64,000 nt of DNA from CAYRVX01 sp964427875 (lineage in GTDB: Bacteria; Planctomycetota; Phycisphaerae; SM23-33). Positions 43,509 through 52,945 of this stretch are shown in pieces (the first letter of the stretch is position 1; each line of letters opens with the position of its first letter). The stretch lies in assembly GCA_964427875.1 (NCBI GenBank), contig CAYRVX010000015.1, forward strand, positions 1 to 64,000, read 5' to 3'. The position numbers were made by a program, and so were the translations under genes. Under the pieces are notes generated by a model. The model was given only the letters and a program-made list of their open reading frames with translations. It made no database searches and was not told the DNA's origin.

Positions 43509-44810
43509 ATGGGCGCACATTACGAGCAACCGCACCGGATCGGTCGCACGGGTCCCCGCCTTGTGCTTGCCTTGGTCTTGCTGACGGATGTGCTGTTCTC
43601 GCCTGGGACGGCCCCGGCCGGCGGCGCTGCGCCGGCGGCCGCCGCCGAGAAGCCGCGCGTCCGCACGGGCCGGAAGGCCTGTCCCTTGCCGCCGGCCCCG
43701 GCGCTTCCGCCGGCGGGAGGCAAGTACCTCGACCCGACGTTCGGCACGCAGATCCTCCGGGTCACGGACGAGGCCGACGGCGACAGCCAGAACGCCTACT
43801 CGTACTACCCCGCGTTCAACCGCGACAGCACGATGTTCTTCATCCACTGCAAGGCCGGCCCGCGGCTGTATCACTTCGACCCGAACGCGTTCCGCATTGT
43901 TGGCAAGGAGCCGCTGTTTGCGGCCCGGCCGCCCCACAAGCACGCCCCCCGCTGGGAGGACTGCATCTGGAGCGGCGCCGACCCCAACGCGCTGTTCTGC
44001 CACGGGCACCTGCGCCTGTGGCGATATGACGTCCGCGCCCGGAAGTACCACCTCGTGAGGGACTTCTCCGGGGAGCTTGCCCCGGGCCATCTCCACCAGA
44101 TGAGCAAGAGCCTCGACGACAACGTTTTCGGCTTCTCCCGCCAGGACCCGAAGTGGAAGCTGGTGGGCTGCCTCGTCTGGCGGCGGGATTCGGACAGCAT
44201 CGCCCTCCGCCACGACACGACCGACCTGGACGAGATCCAGGTGGACAAGACCGGGCGATGGTGCGTCGTCAAGACGGCCAAGCAGGGCAGGGGCGTCGTG
44301 CAGGACCGCATCGTCGACCTTCGGACGGGCAAGGTCGAGGACCTCATCGACGACGGGCCGGACTTCGCCCCCGGCCACTCCGACAACGGCCGGGCCGTCA
44401 TCCTGGGGGCCGACAACTGGAAGAACCGCCTGACGCTCCGCAGCTTCGCCAGGCCCCACGAGTTCCTCACCGTCCTGGACCTGCACAACGACTGGAGCCA
44501 GGACCAGCACATTTCGCTGCTGGCCGACGACGAGGCCTGGGCGACGGTGAGCTTCTACGTGGCCAACAAGCTGCCCGGCTCGGGGGCGTTCCGCAATGAG
44601 ATCGTCCAGGTGAAGACCGACGGCAGCCAGCAGGTCCGCCGCCTGGCCCACCACCGCTCGGTCTACCGAGGCTACTGGGACAGCCCCCGCGCCTGCATCA
44701 GCCGCGATGGACGGTTCATCACGTACACGAGCAATTTCGAGGGACGTGGGCGCGGCGTGTTCATCCTTCGCGTCCCGTCGGGCAAGGGCGGCGGGCGCGA
44801 TCCGCGGTAG
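43509..44810 (+). CDS. exported TolB/oligogalacturonate-lyase-like beta-propeller protein
   Basis: 433 aa. Signal peptide about 10-40 (LVLALVLLTDVLFSPGTAPA). The body has WD40-like propeller features: QNAYSYYPAFNRDSTMFFI, CKAGPRLYHFD, then repeated strands ending DSPRACISRDGRFITYTSNF. This arrangement (LTD/TDEADGDS after a Pro-rich start) is seen in oligogalacturonate lyase-like and TolB-like propellers of glycan-degrading bacteria. No catalytic claim can be made from the sequence alone. The ATG at 43509 has AAGGAG 9 nt upstream; earlier in-frame starts would precede the signal peptide by over 100 residues. Convergent with the CehA/McbA gene. Confidence 0.7.
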   Translation: MGAHYEQPHRIGRTGPRLVLALVLLTDVLFSPGTAPAGGAAPAAAAEKPRVRTGRKACPLPPAPALPPAGGKYLDPTFGTQILRVTDEADGDSQNAYSYYPAFNRDSTMFFIHCKAGPRLYHFDPNAFRIVGKEPLFAARPPHKHAPRWEDCIWSGADPNALFCHGHLRLWRYDVRARKYHLVRDFSGELAPGHLHQMSKSLDDNVFGFSRQDPKWKLVGCLVWRRDSDSIALRHDTTDLDEIQVDKTGRWCVVKTAKQGRGVVQDRIVDLRTGKVEDLIDDGPDFAPGHSDNGRAVILGADNWKNRLTLRSFARPHEFLTVLDLHNDWSQDQHISLLADDEAWATVSFYVANKLPGSGAFRNEIVQVKTDGSQQVRRLAHHRSVYRGYWDSPRACISRDGRFITYTSNFEGRGRGVFILRVPSGKGGGRDPR

Positions 44811-44838
44811 GCCCGCGGCGCGTCGGCGTGCGGCATCC

Positions 44839-46971
44839 TCACGGCCCCGCCTGGCGGGCGAAGAATGCGCGGGCCTTGCGATACTCCGCGATGGAGCGGG
44901 TCCGCATCTCCTCCGTCGCCAGCTTGGGGGCGTGGCCGATCAGCGCGTCGATCTCCTTGACGAACGGGCCGGCGTCGGCGGCGGAGCGGGGCCGCTTGCC
45001 GCCCACCGTCACGAAGAGCATGTTCGTGTGGGCGAACTGGTTGCGGCAGGCCATGTGGACGTATCGCGGCTCGTGCTCGCCGAAGCAGCGGGCGGCGAAC
45101 CACGAGGGCCGTTCCACCGCGACGGTCTGCTCCCAGAGAAGCCCCTTGCCGGCGTCGGCGACGTCCCTTCGCAGGATCACCTCGCCGTTGCTGACGATCT
45201 CGACCAGCCGTACGGGATGGCGGGAGGCCAGCTCGACTGCCAGCTTCACCTTGCCCGGCCGCGGGAGCGCCACACCGTCACCGGGGAGCTTCCCGTTCGC
45301 CCGCAGCCAGAGCAGCGGGCCGTTGGTCACGAAGCCGTCGCCGCGCTTCAGGGCCGCCGCCCACGATGCGTTGGTGAGCCTGCCGGGGACCTTGCAGTAG
45401 ACGCGGTTGAAGCCCACCCGGCTGAGCCGGCCGTAGCTCGTGCCCGCGTGGACGGCGATGCGCAGCCCGCAGTTGGCCAGGGCGTACCACGTTCTGTAGG
45501 TGTTCTCGTACAGGCGCCCGCCCCAGCCGTCGCCGTTCCATCTCCTTTGCGGGGAGTCCAGCAGGTTCTGCATGCTGTTCTCGAGCACGCCCCAGCAGTC
45601 CATGTGCCCCAGGGCGGCGCTGACTGCGAGCTCGGGCTGCCCCTGGCCGTGCCACTTCTTCGAGAACGGCCGGGCGCGCAGCCAGCGCAGCGCGATGCCG
45701 CCCATGGCGTGGGCCTGCTCGTCGTAGTGGAACATGGGCGTGATCTCCGGCCGGCCTTCCTTCGGGTCGAGGACCGTCCTCGGGATGTTGAAGTAGAAGA
45801 CGTTGCCGAAGCTCCAGTGCTCGATCTCCTGGTTGCTCGTGGAGAGGTGCGCCGCGTCGGAGCTCTCCCTGTAGAACGGCAGCGGGATCGACTTGCGGGA
45901 GGAGTAGAGCGTGTTGGCGGCCACGTTGACGTCCTCGGCGCGGAGCTGCGCCAGCGTCGGCCCGCCGCGGTGGTGGATGTGCATGTCGCCGCAGAACCAG
46001 CCGTCCTGCTCGAGCCCCCGGAGCGGCTGCATCTCGATGCGGCACTGCGCCGTCTTGCCCGCCTGCACCTTGACCGACCCGGCCCAGTCCCGCCAGCCGT
46101 AGCCCTTCACCGCCGTCACGCGGTACGTTCCCGGCGGCAGGGGGATGGCGAACTTCCCGCCGACGTAGGAGAACCGCGGCTGCCACGGCGCATACCACGA
46201 CTGCGTTCGGTAGTTTCTCTCACCGGGCAGGACGTACAACCGCCCTGCCTTCTCCTCGACAAACACCTTCGCCGTGAGACCCTCGCCGGTGCCTGCGCGC
46301 ATCACCGTGCCACGGAGCGTGCCGGACGGGCGGACATCCAGCGAGATCGGAATCGACGACTCCCCGCCGACGGCCAGCTTCAGCTCGACTGCCCGCCGGC
46401 CCGCCTTGCCCGAGGCAGTGATCGGCAACACGGCGAGCTGCGCGAAACGGCTGCAAAGCACCAGCTCCTGCCCGTTGACCTCGACCTCACGCTCCCGGCC
46501 GGAGGAGATCGTGAGCTTGCCGCCGGGCGCAGCGGGAAGCAGCCGAAGGACGATGGCCGTCGGCACGCCGGCGTAAACCGTCAGCACCGGGCCCTCGGGG
46601 TCGCTGCGGGCGCGGCCCTGTTCGTCGAACGAGATCGTCGCCGTCGGCTCCAGCCGCAGCTTCTTGAGAAACCCCTCCTGGATGGCCGCCCATCTGTCCG
46701 GCAGGGCACGGAGAAGGAGTTTCTCGGCGTCCGAGCCTTTCGCCACGTGCCGCAACTGGTGCCGCAGATCGAACAGCGGCCGCAGCGTCGAGTGGTCGCC
46801 CCACCCGCGGACCTCCGCACGCTCCAGCGTCTCATAGGCCTGCCCGTCCGCAGCGGCGAACTCGGCCCGAACGTCCCGTGCCGCCGCCGCGCCACGTGCA
46901 GCCGCGGGGCAGTCCCAGGACCACGCAAGGGGCGTCATCAGGATCGCAACCGCGCCAGTCCAGCGTCTCAT
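44839..46971 (-). CDS. exported CehA/McbA family metallohydrolase (PHP-type)
   Basis: 710 aa. Signal peptide about 1-25. After a roughly 300-residue beta-rich region with a carboxypeptidase-regulatory-like segment (SGTLRGTVMRAGTGEGLTA, GTYRVTAVKGYGWRDW), the PHP metal motif CGDMHIHH begins near residue 327 (Asp329, His331, His333). AGTSYG and further His residues follow. CehA/McbA proteins are metal-dependent hydrolases named from carbaryl hydrolase, but most members are of unknown substrate. It lies 24 nt after the GH172 gene, in the same direction, so they are likely co-transcribed. Confidence 0.82.
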   Translation of the reverse strand: MRRWTGAVAILMTPLAWSWDCPAAARGAAAARDVRAEFAAADGQAYETLERAEVRGWGDHSTLRPLFDLRHQLRHVAKGSDAEKLLLRALPDRWAAIQEGFLKKLRLEPTATISFDEQGRARSDPEGPVLTVYAGVPTAIVLRLLPAAPGGKLTISSGREREVEVNGQELVLCSRFAQLAVLPITASGKAGRRAVELKLAVGGESSIPISLDVRPSGTLRGTVMRAGTGEGLTAKVFVEEKAGRLYVLPGERNYRTQSWYAPWQPRFSYVGGKFAIPLPPGTYRVTAVKGYGWRDWAGSVKVQAGKTAQCRIEMQPLRGLEQDGWFCGDMHIHHRGGPTLAQLRAEDVNVAANTLYSSRKSIPLPFYRESSDAAHLSTSNQEIEHWSFGNVFYFNIPRTVLDPKEGRPEITPMFHYDEQAHAMGGIALRWLRARPFSKKWHGQGQPELAVSAALGHMDCWGVLENSMQNLLDSPQRRWNGDGWGGRLYENTYRTWYALANCGLRIAVHAGTSYGRLSRVGFNRVYCKVPGRLTNASWAAALKRGDGFVTNGPLLWLRANGKLPGDGVALPRPGKVKLAVELASRHPVRLVEIVSNGEVILRRDVADAGKGLLWEQTVAVERPSWFAARCFGEHEPRYVHMACRNQFAHTNMLFVTVGGKRPRSAADAGPFVKEIDALIGHAPKLATEEMRTRSIAEYRKARAFFARQAGP

Positions 46972-46995
46972 GGCAGCACCAGGCGGCCGGGGGGC

Positions 46996-49026
46996 TCACT
47001 CGGCCGGCTTCAGCAGGACGTAGTCCAGGCCGAACATGTACGCCTTGACGGCCTTGGCGTTCGCGCCGGTGATCTCGACGGTCAGCTTGTGGGCGCCCTT
47101 CGTCAGCTCGTGCGTGCCGAGGGGCAGCGGCTTTGTGTGGATGACATCGGGGTTGTAGAGGTCGATCGTCTCGCCGAGGGCGCGGCCGTCCAGCGAGAGC
47201 TGCACGACGCCGTAGTCCCTGGCCTTGGTGAGCACGGCCTGGAGCTCGTACCTGCCGGCCTGCTTGACCGGCAGCTCGAGGACGAGCTTCTCGCCGGGCT
47301 TGCCGCCGGTCCACCAGAGATGGGCCTCGTGGCTCCACTTGCCGAGTCGGTACTGCTGCATGTCCTGCCGGCGTGGCTCGCCGGTCTTCTCGAGCACCCT
47401 GAGCTTCTCGCCCTCCAGGGCGCCCTTGACGTGGTAGACGGGCGGCGTTTCGCAGTAGCCCCACCGCTGGTTCACGGGCACTGCCTGGTACGGGTCCTTG
47501 CCGCCGGGTGCCTGGTACCAGTAGGCGGTGGCGGCGTAGAGGGTCGGCTTGCGGTTCGGGTAGTATTTCTCGATGGCCGCCTCGAACGACGTCTGGAACG
47601 GCACGTTGTCGGTGATGTGCCAGCGGTTGACCGACACGTGCCCGCGGTTGCCGCTGGCGATCGTCTGGTTGTGGAACGCCCGGTGGAAGATCCGGGCGGT
47701 GCACCAGGCGTAGCCGAAGTAGTCCTCGCTGCCCGTGCCGATGGTGCTGGGGAACTTCTCGCCGTCGACGAAGAACTTCTCGTCGCCCTCGCCCCACCAG
47801 CCGCCGCGGGGGTTCCAGACGTGGAGCATCACGCCGCAGAACCGCCCGCGCCCCAGCGTCTTGAGCATGGTCCAGTCGATGGCCGCACGCTCGGGCTCGG
47901 CCGGCAGGAAGGCGTCGCGGTGCCACTTGGCGTGGAAGCGCCCGAGCTGCTCGATGGGGCGAGTCAGCGGGGCGTGGGTGACCTGGCACTCCACGGTGCG
48001 GGCCTCGTTGCCGTCGTTGGCGATCTCCAGCTTGGCGCTCCTGGCGAAGGGCATGTACCAGAGGCTGTACGCGCCCTTCTCCTCCGCCAGGCCCATCGGG
48101 AACGACTCGTACCAGTTCAGGCCCGGCGCCGTGCCGAAGAAGTCCCCCGCCGGGGCCCAGACGCTGGGGCTCTTCTCGCCGTCCCAGGTGATCTTGACGA
48201 CCATCTCTCGCAGGACGGCCCTCTGCTCCTCGACGTCGTCCGGGACGGACATGTCCCCGCGGATGGCGGTGATGGCCCGCGGGCCCCTCAGCTCCAGCAG
48301 CGTCGCCGTCTTGCCGGGCTCGACGGTCACGTCGCACTCCTCCGTCTTCTGCCCGGCGCGCCGCCCGGCCGGGTCGCTGCCGAGCTTCGTCCGGAAGAAC
48401 TCATCCGCCGCTGCCAGGGCGCGGGTCTCCTCGTCGCTCAGCGGCAGGCGGAACGTCGGGAGCTGCGTGCCCTTCGGATAGGTCGTGTACGTGAAGTGGA
48501 AGTACCGCCCCCAGCCCTTCTCCGCGACGATCTTGCACGACTTCTGGAAGCCGATGGGGACGTAACAGTTCTGCCCGCGGGCGGCCATGTAGCACAGAGA
48601 CTCGTACACGAACGGCTTGGTGGTGCGGTCGAAGTACTTCACGAAAGGCAGGTCGACGGCGGGCTTCTCGGCGCCGTCGAGGTAGATCTTGACGTGCCCG
48701 TTGGCCGTCCGCGCCGACCAGATCCGCCAGATCACGCCGGGGCCCTCCATCTCCGCGAAGACCTCCAGGTCGCCCTCCCTGCGGATGATGCCGGCCCCGT
48801 CGCCGTTGGCGCTCCAGGCGACGTACTTGCCCGTCGCCTCGTCGTACTTGCTGCGGCGGTCGTAGCTGGACCACTGCACGCACTTCTCGCCCGGCTGGGG
48901 GAGCACGGCCAGGCGCTCCAGGTCGGTGAGGCGCTTGACGAGGTCCACGTACGAGAGCCTCTCCTGTGCCCCGCAGACGTGCACGTACAGCAGGCACGTC
49001 GCCAGCACCGTCAGTATCTTGCGCAT
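46996..49026 (-). CDS. exported GH172 (DUF2961) protein
   Basis: 676 aa. Signal peptide about 1-20 (MRKILTVLATCLLYVHVCGA). The DUF2961 double jelly-roll is recognisable from CVQWSSYDRRSKYDEATGKY, DGAGIIRREGDL, GPGVIWRIWSA and later NQRWGYCETPPVYHVKGALEG. DUF2961 includes glycosidases such as difructose dianhydride I synthase/hydrolase and fructosidase or arabinofuranosidase activities (GH172). A C-terminal carbohydrate-binding-like domain (LVLELPVKQAGRYELQAVLT onward) follows. The ATG at 49026 has AGGAGA 7 nt upstream. First gene of the minus-strand pair with the CehA/McbA gene. Confidence 0.85.
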   Translation of the reverse strand: MRKILTVLATCLLYVHVCGAQERLSYVDLVKRLTDLERLAVLPQPGEKCVQWSSYDRRSKYDEATGKYVAWSANGDGAGIIRREGDLEVFAEMEGPGVIWRIWSARTANGHVKIYLDGAEKPAVDLPFVKYFDRTTKPFVYESLCYMAARGQNCYVPIGFQKSCKIVAEKGWGRYFHFTYTTYPKGTQLPTFRLPLSDEETRALAAADEFFRTKLGSDPAGRRAGQKTEECDVTVEPGKTATLLELRGPRAITAIRGDMSVPDDVEEQRAVLREMVVKITWDGEKSPSVWAPAGDFFGTAPGLNWYESFPMGLAEEKGAYSLWYMPFARSAKLEIANDGNEARTVECQVTHAPLTRPIEQLGRFHAKWHRDAFLPAEPERAAIDWTMLKTLGRGRFCGVMLHVWNPRGGWWGEGDEKFFVDGEKFPSTIGTGSEDYFGYAWCTARIFHRAFHNQTIASGNRGHVSVNRWHITDNVPFQTSFEAAIEKYYPNRKPTLYAATAYWYQAPGGKDPYQAVPVNQRWGYCETPPVYHVKGALEGEKLRVLEKTGEPRRQDMQQYRLGKWSHEAHLWWTGGKPGEKLVLELPVKQAGRYELQAVLTKARDYGVVQLSLDGRALGETIDLYNPDVIHTKPLPLGTHELTKGAHKLTVEITGANAKAVKAYMFGLDYVLLKPAE

Positions 49027-49424
49027 GGGCTGTCTCCTGATGGAAGAACGGGCCTTGGTGGCGTCCCTTAGCTTATTCCCGCGCGCGGCCGATGCAACGC
49101 TTTTGCCGCCGCGCCGGCGGTCAGTGTGCGAGGACAAATCCTGGGAGGTCTCCTCTTCGCCCCGTATGGGGCGGTACGTGGGTAGCCCAGGGCGACCGGA
49201 GGGAGCCCTGGGTACGCGTCACCCTTTGTGCGGAGCCTCGTATGGGGCGACCGTGAGGTACGGTCACCCCTGCCGGGGTTCCGCGAAATACACGCCCTGC
49301 AAACCCAGGGCTTGCGGCAAACAGCGCCGCGGCGCCCTGGGCTACCAACGTCCGCTCCTCCGGAGCTAACAGATTACAGAACCAATCGTTACGGACCGCC
49401 AGGAAACATTCTTACACACGGCGG
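49027..49424. other. intergenic region occupied by inverted-repeat element
   Basis: About 400 nt. Nearly half is the element at 49181-49346; nearby GCCCCGTATGGGGC (near 49159-49172) and GACCGTGAGGTACGGTC are further palindromes. No gene. Confidence 0.5.
49181..49346. mobile_element. 166-bp MITE-like element with 13-bp terminal inverted repeats
   Basis: GGTAGCCCAGGGC (49181-49193) and GCCCTGGGCTACC (49334-49346) are perfect inverted repeats. Internal copies of the core occur: GCCCTGGG at 49204-49211 pairs with the left end, CCCAGGGC at 49304-49311 with the right. No ORF inside, so any transposition would need enzymes elsewhere. Confidence 0.6.
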
Positions 49425-50654
49425 TCAGTGCCGCAGCGTCACGCGGACCTTCCTGCCTTGGGGATCGTTGGAGGAGAGCTCGTACGCGGCGGCCTTCCCG
49501 GGCGCCGGCTTGGTGTCCGGGCGGAGGTCCACCCACTCGGCGCGGTAGCCGTGGCGCTTCTCGTGACCCTTGACCTTCGCCCAGCGGAAGGCGAACGTCA
49601 GCCACCGGCCGCGATCGTCCATCAGGCGGACGTCCTTCTCGATCGTGCCGGCCGTCTGCTTCGCGAAGAACGCGTCGTCGTCGTACTCGACGTGCAGGCG
49701 GGTGGGGCGCGGCGAGCCGCCGTGCCGGGCGACGACGAGCAGGCGGCTTCGCTGTCCGGTCGAGAAGCCGTAGGTCCTCGTCTTGCCCTTGGCGGCCTTG
49801 GCCTCGGCGGCGTCGAAGGTCAGTTCGCAGGACAGCGGCCGGGCCGTGCCGTAGCCGCCGGCCTTCCGCCACGACCGGACGTACTCGATGCTGAACGTGC
49901 TGGGCAGGTCTTTCGCCTGCGGCAGGCCGAACCATCGCGGCATCGTCTCGCTGTCGAAGTTCAGGTGAAGCGGCTGGTGCCAGTGCGTGTTGGGCATCTG
50001 GTGCACGACGGCGCCGTCCACGTAGTACCTGAGCTTCTCTTCGTCCCACGCCAGCGCGTAGACGTGGAAGCCGTCGGCGAGCCGGTAGGGGGCCTTCCAC
50101 TTGCCGCCCCTGCTCCAGTGGCGGTCGGGGTTGGTCAGCGTGTGGAAGACGTGGGCGTTCATGTGGACGATGTGCTCGTGCTTCGCTGCCCCGGCGCCCA
50201 TCTCGAACACGTCGATCTCCGTCCAGATCTCCGGCGTCTGGGCGTAGAACCAGAACGCGCTGGAGCCGTGGGAGTCCATCGGCCGGCACTTGATCTCGAA
50301 GTACCCGTAGCGGACGGCCGCCTTGCTCTTGACCGCGGCCGACGTGAACGTGTGGTAGCCGGCGGGCAGGCCCTTGAGGTCCTCCTTCCTCATCGTCAGG
50401 CGGAGCTTTCCGTCGGAGACGGTGACGTTGTGCTTGGCGAAGAAGGCCGGCTGCCTGCCCTTCCACGTCGGGTTATGGTCGTGCCACTTCGCCGCGTCGA
50501 GCTTGCCGCCCTCGAACTCGTCCGTCAGCTCGCCGATCGCGACCCACCGGGATCCCTTCGGCGGCCCGAGCGCTTCCTTCTTGCCCATCGTCGCCTCCTT
50601 AGCCCCGGCGGGGGCGCAAGCGCCGATCAGCACGCACAAGGCGATTCTCACCAT
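49425..50654 (-). CDS. exported GH16 family glycoside hydrolase
   Basis: 409 aa. Signal peptide about 1-20 (MVRIALCVLIGACAPAGAK). The GH16 catalytic signature is E146-I-D148-V-F-E151 in WTEIDVFE, with FAEVRYGYFEIKCRP-type strand (VRYGYFEIKCRPMD) and W/H-rich substrate strip (NTHWHQPLHLNF) around it. GH16 enzymes cut beta-1,3 or beta-1,4 links in laminarin, agar, porphyran or carrageenan; the layout is closer to agarase/porphyranase types but subsite residues cannot be judged. A C-terminal carbohydrate-binding-like domain (about 270-409) follows. Start ATG 50654 after GAGGGA. Confidence 0.88.
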   Translation of the reverse strand: MVRIALCVLIGACAPAGAKEATMGKKEALGPPKGSRWVAIGELTDEFEGGKLDAAKWHDHNPTWKGRQPAFFAKHNVTVSDGKLRLTMRKEDLKGLPAGYHTFTSAAVKSKAAVRYGYFEIKCRPMDSHGSSAFWFYAQTPEIWTEIDVFEMGAGAAKHEHIVHMNAHVFHTLTNPDRHWSRGGKWKAPYRLADGFHVYALAWDEEKLRYYVDGAVVHQMPNTHWHQPLHLNFDSETMPRWFGLPQAKDLPSTFSIEYVRSWRKAGGYGTARPLSCELTFDAAEAKAAKGKTRTYGFSTGQRSRLLVVARHGGSPRPTRLHVEYDDDAFFAKQTAGTIEKDVRLMDDRGRWLTFAFRWAKVKGHEKRHGYRAEWVDLRPDTKPAPGKAAAYELSSNDPQGRKVRVTLRH

Positions 50655-50964
50655 CTCGCGTTCCCTCTCCCTATCCGACGCGCGAAGCAATCGCACACGT
50701 CCCGCCTGATCGCGCAGCCGGCTGGCCCGGACGCGGCTTGGAACTGCACACGCGCCGGAAGCCTCTGGAATGCCCTAGAAGGCCAATAAACGGCGTCGGA
50801 ATCGCAGATCTCCGTCAAGAGGGACTGCCTTTGTTTCGGCGTCCGCCTTATCAAACCCAACGCCCCCAACGCCCCCAACGCCAGCAGCGACAGCGTGGCG
50901 GGTCAGGGACAATCAGCTTCCTTTCCCTAGCACAGAGGATGGCGCTCTGCCGAGCAATAGAGCG
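50655..50964. other. intergenic region with 9-nt tandem repeat
   Basis: About 310 nt without a gene, upstream of the GH16 gene and at the 3' end of the 657-aa gene. Its only clear feature is the tandem repeat at 50856-50882. Confidence 0.5.
50856..50882. repeat. three tandem copies of a 9-mer
   Basis: CCCAACGCC occurs three times in direct succession without mismatch. Confidence 0.8.
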
Positions 50965-52938
50965 TCAGGTCACTTCTCCCGGAGACAGAGTCTCGGCTTT
51001 GACGCGAGCCCCAAAATGCGCGCAGACAAAAGCCACGGATTTCTCCATTGCCTCAGCGGAACTGGCAAGATCGGCGAATACGCCAACACCGACCACAGGT
51101 GGCTTGCCTTCCTTTGGTTCCCGTTCGTCGAAGCTCAGACTGCCGTCGGTTTTGAAGAATGCGTATCGCCACTCCCACCCCGTGGTTGGCCTTGTCTGAG
51201 CCAAAAGGCGGGTTCGCTCTTGAATGAGCGCAGCACGAAACGGCCCCTTGGTACTTTCGGGAGAAAGAGCGTCTGTGTAGCTTATTGCCCCGGAGGTAGG
51301 GGGAAAGATCTGTTTGTGGATAGACTCAATGTTGCCTTGCGGGTCCCCAGCATCGGATAAGGCGGTTTCCAAGGTCGATAAGTCTGGTTCGCCGAGCGGT
51401 TCCTCTTCGCGAGTAGAGACAATCTCGTTAGCAACCTTGACAATCTCCCGCGCCACGTGCTTTACTGCCCGTCGGTGTTCTTTTCCGTCCGGCTCAGGGG
51501 TGAAGAAACGCTTTACGTCATCAGTAGAGTGGATAAAGACCATCGGTCGCGCGAAGGTCTCCGTCGGATTCTCAAACTTGCGAAGCTGGTTTTGGTCTCT
51601 GATTTCCGCACGAACGCCCCCGCTGAATATCGGTTCTTCGTCAGAAAGCGGGCGATACAGTAAGAGGCCCGGGCATTGCCGAACGAGCAGGTGGTCGCGG
51701 TTGGCCATCTGAAGGGTTATCAAGGACTCCAAGGTACGGAGCATTCCAGAAACCACGGTATCACCGACCAGCATTCCTCGAACATCATCCGATCCGCAGG
51801 GCAATCCGACATGTGCCCCCTTGTTGTCCAACGGAGGGTCGAATATGGTTTGGAGGCACTTTTGCTCGTAGGTGGCGTATGACGAGTGGCCCGCGGCAGC
51901 GTCAGCGCAGTACAGAAGCTCGTGCTTTCCTCGCACGGCTACCTCACCTGGCAAGGGCCATCTGGGCGCTAGTCGGGGAAGGAGTTTGTCTCCGTCCCTT
52001 AAAAACCGGTATTCATCTATCGCTGTTGGCATGATTGGCGTGATATGAAGGTCCTCGACCGCGGCCTGTCGGACGAGGCTTACGAACTCATCGAATTCCT
52101 GAACAAACCTGGGCCAATTGCCGGTTGCGGCGTTGGCTTTCCGGGGTGCCGAGATCGGATGCGATAGATATACTGGTAGGGTTCGGCCCAGCCCGAAACA
52201 CGCCGATGATTCCCCCAGCAGCAGTCTCACGGCGGTCTCAACCGGATGCTTCACGGCTAGCACCAAGGAGGGCACTGCCCACACAGAGCCGAGCGACGCG
52301 GCTGCCTGTATCTCGCTCTCTCTCCACTCCAAAACTCGGATCAGAGATTGGATGACCAAGGACATCGCTTTTCGGTAGCGCGCCTGTTCGCTGCCCTCGT
52401 TGGCCCCAAGTTTGTCCTCTACCAACTGGCGAATGTCGAACACGTGCCCGAGCCCAGAAAGACGGTAGTAAAGGTCATAGATATCGTCGATCAGGGTGAG
52501 GATTGGCCCGGTCGAGGCGATGCTGTTCTCTTCGGTCCGTTCGTCTAGCCAATCCCGCATCCGTTTCAGGTCCGCTGGACAGTAGAACTCATAAGTCTCC
52601 TTCCGGTAATACGAAAGGGAGGTGAAGAGAACGGCTAAGTCAGGGCCGCCCTTCAGCGCTTCATCGGCTGCTTTGCCAAAGGCCTCTTGCCAGACATATC
52701 GGCCTTGATCCTGCGGAAGCTGCCCCAGAATTTCGAGAAGCGGGTCTTTCCCCGTATCGTGCAGGTACCAATCCGGCGGGCAGACCTCCTCGATAAAGTC
52801 CTCCACGACCCGTATCTTCACCGAGGCTGTGCGTTGACCAACAGGCAACCGGGAAACGAACTCTCTCAGGCGCTCACGGACAAGCGCCCTGTCGGTCCCC
52901 GGCGTCCCCGATACGATTCGGAAGTGGGTCAAGCACAC
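50965..52938 (-). CDS. 657-aa protein with P-loop-like and nucleoside deoxyribosyltransferase-like parts
   Basis: Not recognised as a named family. The N-terminus (FRIVSGTPGTDRALVRERL, residues 6-24) looks like a strand and GTPGT loop of a nucleotide-kinase-type P-loop without the usual GKT. Strands typical of that fold follow (PDLAVLFTSLSYYR near 98-111, ILTLIDDIYDLYYRL near 145-160, AVKHPVETAVRLL). From about 250 the pattern is like nucleoside 2-deoxyribosyltransferases: LPVYLSHPIS, ITPIMPTAIDEYRF, then RDHLLVRQCPGLLLYRP and SGGVRAEI. Start GTG 52938 after AGGGGG, 7 nt from the small gene at 52946. Codon use is less GC-biased than in neighbours, suggesting acquisition. Function unknown; a nucleotide- or NAD-directed effector is one inference. 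Confidence 0.55.
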   Translation of the reverse strand: MCLTHFRIVSGTPGTDRALVRERLREFVSRLPVGQRTASVKIRVVEDFIEEVCPPDWYLHDTGKDPLLEILGQLPQDQGRYVWQEAFGKAADEALKGGPDLAVLFTSLSYYRKETYEFYCPADLKRMRDWLDERTEENSIASTGPILTLIDDIYDLYYRLSGLGHVFDIRQLVEDKLGANEGSEQARYRKAMSLVIQSLIRVLEWRESEIQAAASLGSVWAVPSLVLAVKHPVETAVRLLLGESSACFGLGRTLPVYLSHPISAPRKANAATGNWPRFVQEFDEFVSLVRQAAVEDLHITPIMPTAIDEYRFLRDGDKLLPRLAPRWPLPGEVAVRGKHELLYCADAAAGHSSYATYEQKCLQTIFDPPLDNKGAHVGLPCGSDDVRGMLVGDTVVSGMLRTLESLITLQMANRDHLLVRQCPGLLLYRPLSDEEPIFSGGVRAEIRDQNQLRKFENPTETFARPMVFIHSTDDVKRFFTPEPDGKEHRRAVKHVAREIVKVANEIVSTREEEPLGEPDLSTLETALSDAGDPQGNIESIHKQIFPPTSGAISYTDALSPESTKGPFRAALIQERTRLLAQTRPTTGWEWRYAFFKTDGSLSFDEREPKEGKPPVVGVGVFADLASSAEAMEKSVAFVCAHFGARVKAETLSPGEVT

Positions 52939-52945
52939 CCCCTGT

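Noticed and set aside
44707..49071. Plus-strand ORF of about 1450 codons opposite the CehA/McbA and GH172 genes
   Set aside because: Antisense of two well-supported genes; the translation is Arg/Ala/Val-rich without domains, as expected from high GC at third codon positions.
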